A DNA stretch of 12,937 bases from a bacterium. GTDB taxonomy: Bacteria; Planctomycetota; Planctomycetia; Pirellulales; Pirellulaceae. Both the position numbers and the translations under genes were made by a program. This document shows, in pieces, positions 6,953 to 12,937 of this stretch; the first letter of the stretch is position 1, and the number at the start of each line of letters is the position of its first letter. The notes below the pieces were generated by a model. The model was given only the letters and a program-made list of their open reading frames with translations, ran no database searches and was not told where the DNA came from. The stretch is taken from contig JAUIHJ010000143.1 of the NCBI GenBank assembly GCA_030432015.1, forward strand, positions 1 to 12,937, in the 5' to 3' direction.

Positions 6953-9277
6953 CTAAAATTCCTGCCATTCGATATAGACGCAGGCCGCGACCAGCATCAC
7001 CAGTGTAAACAGCGCGCTGCTCCAGAGGGGCGTCCAGGGATCGAGGGTTTGTTGCGATGCCGACAAGTCCGATCGGTTGCCACTCTCCGTTTCCTTTCCC
7101 GAGAGCAGGTATTGAAATGTCTTATCCAACTCGCCAGGCTTGGGGAAAATATTGTAGAGCGGGACAACACCATATCGGTAACCTCGGGCCAGCCACTCCA
7201 ACTTGGGCGAATAGCGGCGAATCAACTTGAGCGACGGTAGTTCATAGCGGCTCAGCCGGACGGTCTGGTCGCCGACGAACAGTTGATTGTCGCTTGAGAA
7301 CGTGGCGACGGAAATATCGCCTTGGCCAGCAACCGCCGCTTTCTCGAATTCCTGGGACTCGGCGTCGTATAGCCACAGATTGCCGTTGTGAAACACGATG
7401 GCGAACCAACGGCCGTCTGGCGAGGCCTTGATAAACCGGGGCTGATTGGGCCCCTCGGGTTGGAACTCGTGGTGCATTTCAAAGGTCGTGGCGTCCAAGA
7501 TCTGCAGCCGCCCATCATCACGTCCTACAATCAACGTGCTGCCGCCGACCCCGATGACGGCCGGTTGCTGCTCTTCGCCGTCCAGCGTGTGCGTCCGTTC
7601 GACGATGTATTGTCCATCGTCACCCTTGCGAACGATGGTCACGGTGGCCCGCGTGTACAACGCCAATTCGTGTGTGGCCGGATTGATGGCCGCCATGGAG
7701 GGTTGGGTGAGCAGAACTGGCGCTTCGGGGCTGACCGATTTGAAGGGACTGCGAGCACTAAACGGAATGGTCCAGCCGAAGGCTTTGGCGGGCTCCTGTT
7801 TCTTCGACGGATCTCCAACCAGCCGATACAGGCCCAGACTGGCAGCGATCACGACATCGCCATTCTCTTCGGGGAACATCGCCAGAGTGCCGGTCGGGGC
7901 CGTGATCGCGGTCGTGGCCTCCCAATCATTCGCCCGCTCGCCCACGTTGAAATTCATTTTGGTCGGCGGGAACATGGGTGTGGCCGAAAGCAGTCGATCG
8001 TGCTTCGCGTCGTAGAGCGGTCCGACCGGGCGGAAGGCACGCGGAATCGTTTTCATGACCAGCAGAACCGGACGCGAATCTCTTTGGTCCTGGGAAATGA
8101 ATACGGGGTCCCATACCCGAGCTTCGTCATCCCATTGTTGTGCGACACCCATTTCATTGGAAACGATCAGGCTATCGCCTGCTTCCACAACGTCGATCAG
8201 CCGCGTCTTGTTCCAAATCCGCGATTCAAACTCGATCTTCCCCAGCCCGATCAGAAAGCAGGCCAGCCAAAACACGATCGTTAGTGCGATGCAGACAATC
8301 GGGCTCCTCCAGATGATCCCGATCAGCGACGAGACGGAATAGTAAATGGCGAATACGAACAGGTAGATCGGGATGCTCAGCAGAATGTTGGCATCCCAAA
8401 CACCGAACCGGCTGCCCAGGATCAACCATAACCCGCCGATCAGGTATGTAGCCCCGATCATGATGAAGGCACAACCGCCAATGAATTTCGAGAGAAACAG
8501 CAGCCACCGCGAAATCGGCTTGCTGAGCAGGAGGTGCAGCGCTCCTGGGTCAAACATCTGGGGAATGATCGGCGCGGTCACCAAAATGGCGATCACAATC
8601 CCGATGGCCCCAATAAACCACTTCATCACCCAGGCCGCGACCGTCTGGACGAATTCACGGAGATTCGAACCCCGCAGCGGGATGGGCTCGAAAAAGCTCG
8701 CCCAACCGTACATCAGCTGAATCGACGTAGGCGGACTCGTACGGATTTGATCAGGGAAGGACGCTTCCAACAGCAAACGATTGAACCGAGCAACCTCCGA
8801 TTCGGTCAGTTCTTCCACACCCTCGTCGCGCAATTCGCGGAGTTCGTTGGAGAGCATTTGGACATCCTCGAACGCGGCTTCATCGTAAAAATCGCGGCGT
8901 TCGAGCAACTTATTGAGTTGCCTCGAGAACTGACTCACCACACGCATAATCTCGAACGGATTCTGCGTCTGTTCTCGGTCTGACCGGCCAGTGATGTTGA
9001 GTTCCCTCAGGTCGCCTTGATGCTTCGCCGGCAGCAGCGACCAGATGCGTTTGGCTGGCGACGGGGTCAGCGAATCCGCTTCATCGCGGATCGTGTTCAT
9101 GAACGCGGGAAGGTCCTTCACGTCATCATCGCGGATCCGCCACGTGAGGTCCTCGCGGTAGGTCAGAGGCGCCAGAAGCATCAGCAGCAGCGTGATCAAA
9201 ATCAGAACGATCCACAACACCCGCGAAGCAAGCGCTTCGCGAAGTGAATCCTTAATGACGGCCAGGTACTTGCTCAT
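6953..9277 (-). CDS. ABC-2 type permease with extracytoplasmic beta-propeller-like domain
   Basis: This 774-residue protein is the membrane part of an ABC transporter. Helix 1 (20-38) is followed by a long outer loop (39-208), mostly helical and charged, possibly coiled-coil. Then come helices 2-5 (about 212-238, 257-288, 297-323, 325-346), a soluble domain (about 360-690), a linker, and a final helix (751-769). The motif DPGALHLLLSKPISRW (243-258) between helices 2 and 3 is the usual cytoplasmic coupling segment of ABC-2 permeases; this orients the protein and puts the big domain outside. That domain shows about seven strand-rich repeats; the clearest is ASPDGRWFAIVFHNGNLWLYD (618-638), WD40-like in rhythm. 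Ordinary ABC-2 permeases are about 250-400 residues. The partner ATPase gene is just upstream, with 78 bases between the genes. The transported substrate is unknown. Confidence 0.9.
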   Translation of the reverse strand: MSKYLAVIKDSLREALASRVLWIVLILITLLLMLLAPLTYREDLTWRIRDDDVKDLPAFMNTIRDEADSLTPSPAKRIWSLLPAKHQGDLRELNITGRSDREQTQNPFEIMRVVSQFSRQLNKLLERRDFYDEAAFEDVQMLSNELRELRDEGVEELTESEVARFNRLLLEASFPDQIRTSPPTSIQLMYGWASFFEPIPLRGSNLREFVQTVAAWVMKWFIGAIGIVIAILVTAPIIPQMFDPGALHLLLSKPISRWLLFLSKFIGGCAFIMIGATYLIGGLWLILGSRFGVWDANILLSIPIYLFVFAIYYSVSSLIGIIWRSPIVCIALTIVFWLACFLIGLGKIEFESRIWNKTRLIDVVEAGDSLIVSNEMGVAQQWDDEARVWDPVFISQDQRDSRPVLLVMKTIPRAFRPVGPLYDAKHDRLLSATPMFPPTKMNFNVGERANDWEATTAITAPTGTLAMFPEENGDVVIAASLGLYRLVGDPSKKQEPAKAFGWTIPFSARSPFKSVSPEAPVLLTQPSMAAINPATHELALYTRATVTIVRKGDDGQYIVERTHTLDGEEQQPAVIGVGGSTLIVGRDDGRLQILDATTFEMHHEFQPEGPNQPRFIKASPDGRWFAIVFHNGNLWLYDAESQEFEKAAVAGQGDISVATFSSDNQLFVGDQTVRLSRYELPSLKLIRRYSPKLEWLARGYRYGVVPLYNIFPKPGELDKTFQYLLSGKETESGNRSDLSASQQTLDPWTPLWSSALFTLVMLVAACVYIEWQEF

Positions 9278-9313
9278 CGTGGTCTCTAGTCTCTTAACTT
9301 ATATGTTTCGGGA

Positions 9314-9327
9314 CGCGTCGCGACGCG
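9314..9327. repeat. 14-base palindrome between ATPase and permease genes
   Basis: CGCGTCG followed directly by CGACGCG is a perfect palindrome with no loop, inside the 78-base gap between the ATPase stop and the permease start. It could be a protein binding site or chance in GC-rich DNA. Without a loop or T-run it does not look like a terminator. Confidence 0.3.
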
Positions 9328-9355
9328 GAAGTGGAGTCGGGTGCGGTCTCTCTCG

Positions 9356-10438
9356 CTAGCCTTCATCGATGACTTCGACGTCCTCAATAATTTCAACGGC
9401 ATCTGCCGCGATGTCGTTGGTGTCATTCGCTGCGGACGCGATGACCGGGCTCGCCGTCGCCGCGGCACCGGATGTTGCGGCTGTCGCCGCGTTGGAGGGA
9501 TCCAACAGTTTTAGGAAGGCATCCTCGAGCGTGATGCGACGCGGATTGAGTGACACGATGCTAATCAGGTGTTGGCGCATGCTGTCGACGCACTGGTCGA
9601 CGGCGGCCTGATCCAGCATCGGCATCAGAATCCGGTGGTGGCTGCCGTCGGTCTGCCAATCCGTCACGCTGCGGTCGCCAAGGGCCCGGCTCACCGCCTC
9701 GCGATCGCCGGTGACCGACAGATTGACCTCCACGCCTTCGGACTGCTGCGGCGCGATTTCGGCAACCGTACCGAGTGCACGCAACTCGCCCCGATCCATA
9801 ATGGCCACTCGGTCGCAAACCAGTTCGACTTCCTGAAGAATGTGGCTGTTTAAGAAGATGGTCTTGCCCTCATCTTTGAGGCGGTGCAAGACATTGCGCA
9901 CGTGCGATCGGCCGACGGGATCCAGACCATCGGTCGGTTCATCTAGAATCAATAACTCTGGATCGTGCATCAAGGCTTGGGCGAGCCCAAGGCGTTGCAG
10001 CATCCCTTTGGAGAATTTCTTGATCGACTCGCGTTCGCGACCGTTCAACCCGACGCTCTCCAACAGCCGCATCCGATTCGCCTTGATGTCGCTCGCCGAT
10101 AACCCGCTCAGGCGACCATAGTATTCCAAAGCAGTCAGTGCCGTGTGGTGGCTGGACAAGCGAAGGTTTTCAGGCAGATAGCCGACGCGCAAGCGACTTT
10201 CGCGGTCGCCAGCCGGTTTGCCCAAAAGTGTCGCGTCGCCACCGTTACGGCGAATGATGCCCAAGACGGTCTTGATCAAGGTCGTTTTGCCTGCCCCGTT
10301 GGGGCCCAGCAGTCCGAAAATCTCGCCCCGATTCACGCGAAACGTGACCCCGTTGAGCGCTGCGAACGGCTTTCCAAAGAGACCGTTGCGATAGGATTTC
10401 TTCAGATTCGTGACCTCGATCGCTGCAGACGCCGACAT
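9356..10438 (-). CDS. ABC transporter ATP-binding protein
   Basis: This 360-residue protein is the ATPase of an ABC-2 type transporter and would work as a dimer on the cytoplasmic face of the permease encoded next. It shows Walker A GPNGAGKT (45-52), GYLPEN (86-91) where many ABC proteins have the Q-loop, a signature of the form FSKGMLQR (142-149), Walker B LLILDEP (162-168) with E167, D-loop GLDP (171-174), and the switch histidine H199. The motif ITLEDAFLKLL (302-312) closes the usual ABC-2 accessory region. After it comes a tail of about 48 residues rich in Ala and Thr, then strongly acidic (VEIIEDVEVIDEG), which is not part of the family core. I chose the ATG at 10438 because GGGAG precedes it by 5 bases and the conserved part starts at once. 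The frame stays open to 10621 but the extra residues look non-coding. Confidence 0.93.
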   Translation of the reverse strand: MSASAAIEVTNLKKSYRNGLFGKPFAALNGVTFRVNRGEIFGLLGPNGAGKTTLIKTVLGIIRRNGGDATLLGKPAGDRESRLRVGYLPENLRLSSHHTALTALEYYGRLSGLSASDIKANRMRLLESVGLNGRERESIKKFSKGMLQRLGLAQALMHDPELLILDEPTDGLDPVGRSHVRNVLHRLKDEGKTIFLNSHILQEVELVCDRVAIMDRGELRALGTVAEIAPQQSEGVEVNLSVTGDREAVSRALGDRSVTDWQTDGSHHRILMPMLDQAAVDQCVDSMRQHLISIVSLNPRRITLEDAFLKLLDPSNAATAATSGAAATASPVIASAANDTNDIAADAVEIIEDVEVIDEG

Positions 10439-10443
10439 TTCCA

Positions 10444-10448
10444 CTCCC
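10444..10448 (-). promoter_or_regulatory. Ribosome binding site deciding the ATPase start
   Basis: On the minus strand GGGAG lies 5 bases before the ATG at 10438. It supports this start over upstream in-frame ATG codons that add a non-conserved extension. Confidence 0.55.
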
Positions 10449-10472
10449 AACCTGTGTGATTCCCAGCTACGC

Positions 10473-10501
10473 ATTAAACTTGCGGCGAACCGCCACCCCA
10501 A
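10473..10501 (-). promoter_or_regulatory. Possible promoter of the ABC transporter operon
   Basis: On the minus strand TTGGGG (10501-10496) and TTTAAT (10478-10473) are 17 bases apart. Transcription would start near 10466 and give a leader of about 28 bases with the GGGAG site before the ATPase gene. The spacer contains a small inverted repeat (GGCG-GTT-CGCC), which might be an operator. Spacing and position are good; the -35 match is only partial. Confidence 0.35.
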
Positions 10502-10677
10502 ACGGTACCCGGGCAACGGTTGACTGGTTTCACGGCATTGTCGATTCGTTCCCGCCGCGCCGCCCACAAAGTCTACCAGTTTCATGGTGCAGGATTGCTC
10601 GGCAAGTCCAGCAAACTTCACTCCGACAGCGGAATTCAGACGCCGAAAATCCGCCTGACGCCCGCGCTTGTCATCGC

Positions 10678-10707
10678 TTGACGCTATCCGGCAGCGACCA
10701 CTATGCT
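10678..10707 (+). promoter_or_regulatory. Probable promoter of the kinase/regulator pair
   Basis: TTGACG (10678-10683) and TATGCT (10702-10707) are separated by 18 bases and form the best sigma70-like pair in the divergent region. Transcription would begin near 10714, leaving only about 8 bases before the kinase ATG at 10722. That fits the lack of a ribosome site and suggests a nearly leaderless transcript. Confidence 0.45.
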
Positions 10708-10721
10708 CAATTGGTTAGCGG

Positions 10722-11696
10722 ATGTCCAACGACAACCCCCCGCAGAACCTGCGATCCATGTTCGAACGCCGTTCCCTCAAGTGGCCCATTACCCTGGGCG
10801 TCATCATGATCGTTTTGGTCGTGGCATTGACGGTTGGGTGGATCCTGCTGATCGTTTCGAATTTGGTTCAGGAGAAAGGTACAGCGCCGCTGTACTGGAC
10901 ACTGCTGACGGTAGGTACGACGTTTCTGGTTCTGGTGCTCGTGGGCGTCGTCATGTACCTATCTTTGTCGGTCAAAGAAATCAACCTGAACCGACGGCAG
11001 TCGAATTTCATGGATGCGGTCACGCACGAACTGAAATCGCCGATCGCCTCGCTGAAGCTCTACCTGCAAACCCTGCACCGCCGGCAGGTCAGCGAAGAGG
11101 AACAGGCGAATTTCCATCGGTACATGCTGGAAGATGTCGAACGCCTCGACGACCTGATCAATCACTTGCTGGATGCCGCCAAACTCTCCAAGCCGGCCAA
11201 CGATAGCGAAATGGAGGACTTGCAACTGGCCGAACTGCTGCCGCGATGGGTGGAGGAGCTTCGGGTGCGTTACCGCATTCAAGAGGGTGCCGTCCGCGTG
11301 CAAGTCGAACCGAGTGTGGTTCGTGCTCGTTCGGTTGACCTGGCGATGATCTTTCGGAATGTGATTGACAACGCCTTCAAGTATGCAAGCGATCCGGCAG
11401 AGATCGAGGTGATCTCGCACGTGAACGAAGAAGATCATGTCGTGACGTTGATTAAAGACAACGGCACGGGAATTCCACGCCGCTTGCGGCGCAAGATCTT
11501 TCACCGGTTCTTTCGAATGGGGGTCGAACTGCAGCGTGAGAAACCGGGCACTGGACTGGGCTTGTACATCGTCGATACGCTGGTGCGGCGCATGAAAGGC
11601 AGAATTCGAGTCCGCGATCGTGACGACGGCACTGGCACCATCTTCGAAATCACCTTGCGAGGCCAATCGTTCCCATCACCGGTCGAGGTGGATTGA
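10722..11696 (+). CDS. Membrane histidine kinase with minimal sensor region
   Basis: This 324-residue protein is a sensor histidine kinase. Two membrane helices (about 22-46 and 59-82) flank an outer loop of only about 12 residues, and no HAMP or PAS domain is visible. The dimerisation helix carries the phosphorylated histidine H102 in THELKSP. The ATP-binding domain has the N box around N213-N217 (FRNVIDNAFKYA), G1 DNGTGIP (246-252), the F-box-like FHRFFR, and G2 GTGLGLYIV (276-284). All catalytic parts are intact. It should phosphorylate the response regulator encoded next; the genes overlap by one base (TGATG, 11694-11698). The lack of an outer domain is the plan of intramembrane-sensing kinases, several of which work with ABC transporters. 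Here an ABC transporter is encoded divergently. No good ribosome site precedes the ATG; a downstream ATG at codon 13 also lacks one. Confidence 0.92.
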   Translation: MSNDNPPQNLRSMFERRSLKWPITLGVIMIVLVVALTVGWILLIVSNLVQEKGTAPLYWTLLTVGTTFLVLVLVGVVMYLSLSVKEINLNRRQSNFMDAVTHELKSPIASLKLYLQTLHRRQVSEEEQANFHRYMLEDVERLDDLINHLLDAAKLSKPANDSEMEDLQLAELLPRWVEELRVRYRIQEGAVRVQVEPSVVRARSVDLAMIFRNVIDNAFKYASDPAEIEVISHVNEEDHVVTLIKDNGTGIPRRLRRKIFHRFFRMGVELQREKPGTGLGLYIVDTLVRRMKGRIRVRDRDDGTGTIFEITLRGQSFPSPVEVD

Positions 11697-12436
11697 TGAG
11701 TGACAAGAAGCACATCCTCGTCGTCGAAGACGAAGAACATCTCGCGGTTGGCATCCGCTTCAACCTGGAAGCGGAAGGGTATCGGGCGACGGCGGTCGGG
11801 GATGGCGCAACGGCCCTGAAACACTTGCAGGATGAACACTCCGATATCAACATGGTCGTCCTGGACCTGATGTTGCCCGGGATGAGCGGTTACGAGGTTT
11901 GTCAGGCAATGCGAGAATCGGGAATCGACATTCCGGTCCTTATCCTGAGCGCTCGCACGCTCACGGAGGATCGGACTCGTGGCTTCAATGTGGGAGCGGA
12001 TCAGTATCTGACAAAACCATTCGATCTTGACGAGTTGATCAGTCGCGTCAACAACCTGCTGCTGCTCTACGATCGCCGAGCAACGGGTAGGATCGAACAC
12101 GAGAGCGGACGCAAGCAATATCGATTTGGCAAGGCGGAAGTCGACTTTGAACATTTCCTGGCCACCGTCAGCGACGACGAGGTTCACCTGACGCAACTCG
12201 AATGGAAACTCCTGGATTACTTCGTCCGCAATGAAGGACGTGTTGTCCCGCGAAATGAGCTGCTGGAAGAAGTCTGGGATATGCCCGGTTCCATCACGAC
12301 ACGTGCGGTGGATCAATTCATTCGCAGGCTGCGAAAGATCTTTGAAGTCGACCCGTCACAGCCGCGCCATTTCTTGACGATTCGCGACATGGGCTACCGC
12401 TTCCTGCGTGATCCTGACGTGGATGGCGCCACGTAG
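11696..12436 (+). CDS. OmpR/PhoB-family response regulator
   Basis: This 246-residue protein is a two-domain DNA-binding response regulator. The receiver domain (about 5-120) has the acidic pair E11-D12, the phosphate-accepting D57 in VLDLMLPG, S85, and K107 in TKPF. The C-terminal winged-helix domain (about 143-240) ends with the usual hairpin RDMGYRF and contains TTRAVDQFIRRLRKIF, the recognition-helix region of this family. Phosphorylated by the kinase encoded directly upstream, it would bind direct repeats at its target promoters; the divergent region 10439-10721 is an obvious candidate target but no clear binding boxes stand out. The ATG at 11696 overlaps the kinase stop; a TTG one codon earlier is unlikely. 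The last nine codons, including the stop, lie in the first copy of a 26-base near-duplication. Confidence 0.94.
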   Translation: MSDKKHILVVEDEEHLAVGIRFNLEAEGYRATAVGDGATALKHLQDEHSDINMVVLDLMLPGMSGYEVCQAMRESGIDIPVLILSARTLTEDRTRGFNVGADQYLTKPFDLDELISRVNNLLLLYDRRATGRIEHESGRKQYRFGKAEVDFEHFLATVSDDEVHLTQLEWKLLDYFVRNEGRVVPRNELLEEVWDMPGSITTRAVDQFIRRLRKIFEVDPSQPRHFLTIRDMGYRFLRDPDVDGAT

Positions 12437-12461
12437 ATCCTGACGTGGATGGCGCCAAATA
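12410..12461 (+). repeat. 26-base tandem near-duplication across the regulator stop codon
   Basis: Bases 12410-12435 are repeated at 12436-12461 with two mismatches, both in the last four bases; the first 22 bases are identical. Each copy is followed by G, so both end in TAG. The stop codon used (12434-12436) is at the junction. It looks like a recent local duplication. Confidence 0.85.
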
Positions 12462-12464
12462 GGA

Positions 12465-12477
12465 CGGAACGCTGAAT
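12465..12477 (-). repeat. Short dispersed motif, copy 3 (minus strand)
   Basis: On the minus strand this reads ATTCAGCGTTCCG, identical to 2399-2411. It overlaps the left arm of the hairpin at 12471-12495, so the motif may be part of a terminator here. Confidence 0.25.
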
Positions 12478-12495
12478 CGCCGAGCGCGATTCAGC
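12471..12495. terminator. Hairpin between convergent genes, probable terminator
   Basis: GCTGAATCGC (12471-12480) and GCGATTCAGC (12486-12495) form a perfect 10-base stem with a 5-base loop, 35 bases after the regulator stop codon. No T-run follows directly; TTTTT occurs later, near 12526. A second small hairpin GGCGG/CCGCC (12539-12553) follows. Together they could end transcription from both sides, since the DUF1501 gene converges from the right. Confidence 0.55.
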
Positions 12496-12617
12496 AGCGC
12501 ACACCCCGTCAGCGGGACAGGCTCGTTTTTCGCCGACAGGCGGTTGTTCCGCCGTTGAATTTAATGGGCGGTCAGAACGATTCGGTCCCGGAGTGTCGCC
12601 GAATTACACTCGGTCAT

Positions 12618-12937
12618 TTAGATCAACTCCGCTGGAACATTGCCGCCGGGCAGCAAATGCACAGGCCGACCGGTCAGATTATTCACGGTATCGTCCGGTT
12701 TCAATCCCAGCGAATGGTAGATCATCGCACTGAAATCATTCGGCCCAATCGGCCGCGACGTTGGATGTTCGGCTTTTGAATTCGTGCTACCAATGATCTG
12801 CCCGTGCCGAAATCCGCCGCCGGCGACAAGCAGACTCTGGGCCTGCGGCCAATGATCGCGTCCCGCATTCCCGTTCATCTTGGGCGTTCGACCAAACTCG
12901 CCGGCAGTCACCACCAACGTATCATCCAACATGCCTC
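12618..12937 (-). CDS. DUF1501 domain protein, C-terminal part only
   Basis: This is the last 105 or so residues of a DUF1501 protein, whose beginning lies beyond the right edge. The frame is open through the edge, so the ATG at 12932 is internal (GMLDDTLVV). Recognisable pieces are TLVVTAGEFGRTPKMNG, GRDHWP, LLVAGGGFRHGQIIGSTN and FSAMIYHSLGLKPDD, which are the usual C-terminal motifs of this family. DUF1501 proteins have a sulfatase/alkaline-phosphatase-like fold, are abundant in planctomycetes, and are often encoded beside DUF1549/DUF1553 cytochrome-type proteins. Their function is not established. Any signal sequence would be in the missing part. Confidence 0.88.
   Translation of the reverse strand, partial: GMLDDTLVVTAGEFGRTPKMNGNAGRDHWPQAQSLLVAGGGFRHGQIIGSTNSKAEHPTSRPIGPNDFSAMIYHSLGLKPDDTVNNLTGRPVHLLPGGNVPAELI

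Noticed and set aside
7388..8284. Long open frame (298 codons) on the + strand opposite the permease
   Set aside because: It lies entirely antisense to the permease gene, whose membrane helices and repeats are clear. The translated product is Arg/Gln/Asp-rich without any family signal, as expected for a shadow in GC-rich DNA.
9314..9327. Palindrome as a terminator between the ATPase and permease genes
   Set aside because: It has no loop and no T-run. A terminator here would also separate the two parts of one transporter.
10439..10621. N-terminal extension of the ABC ATPase to an upstream ATG
   Set aside because: The family begins at once after the ATG at 10438, which has a good ribosome site. 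The extension would also cover the likely promoter.
10439..10721. Direct-repeat binding boxes for the response regulator
   Set aside because: I looked for 11-base-period repeats typical of OmpR/PhoB proteins. Only loose similarities such as GGTT pairs near 10518-10529 appear, with the wrong spacing.
12555..12779. Open frame on the + strand over the DUF1501 gene
   Set aside because: The minus strand encodes clear DUF1501 motifs; the + frame is their shadow.

Overview
This window looks like chromosomal DNA of a planctomycete (phylum Planctomycetota). The reasons are a DUF1501 protein at the right edge, an ABC-2 permease carrying a beta-propeller, many genes with weak or absent Shine-Dalgarno sequences, and moderately GC-rich coding sequence. 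The genus cannot be read from the sequence. No tRNA, rRNA, CRISPR array, transposase or integrase was seen.

Left part (1-3513, + strand): a siroheme nitrite/sulfite reductase (125-2389) is followed by an unnamed small conserved protein (about 2496-3062), then a gap of about 450 bases. The reductase has the RKFK lysine pair typical of sulfite reductases. It also has a near-complete second cysteine motif in its N-terminal half and a helical C-terminal extension. Middle part (3514-5867, + strand): a small two-helix protein of YhdT/DUF997 type and a sodium:solute symporter overlap by one base and probably form a two-subunit transporter. The symporter has an extra soluble domain of about 137 residues, predicted to lie outside the cytoplasmic membrane.

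Right part: a minus-strand run transcribed from 10438 leftwards holds an ABC ATPase, an ABC-2 permease with an extracytoplasmic seven-repeat propeller-like domain, and an exported alpha/beta hydrolase. Divergent from it, on the + strand, are a histidine kinase with almost no extracytoplasmic sensor and an OmpR-type response regulator, overlapping by one base. The 283-base divergent region has a plausible promoter in each direction. A short duplication and a hairpin follow the regulator, and then the C-terminal part of a convergent DUF1501 protein runs off the right edge.

The most interesting unit is the ABC transporter / two-component pair at 6953-12436. A kinase with no obvious sensor sits back to back with a permease whose large outer domain could bind a ligand or envelope component. 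This suggests, but does not prove, a transporter-coupled sensing module. The second notable point is the doubled cysteine pattern in the reductase.
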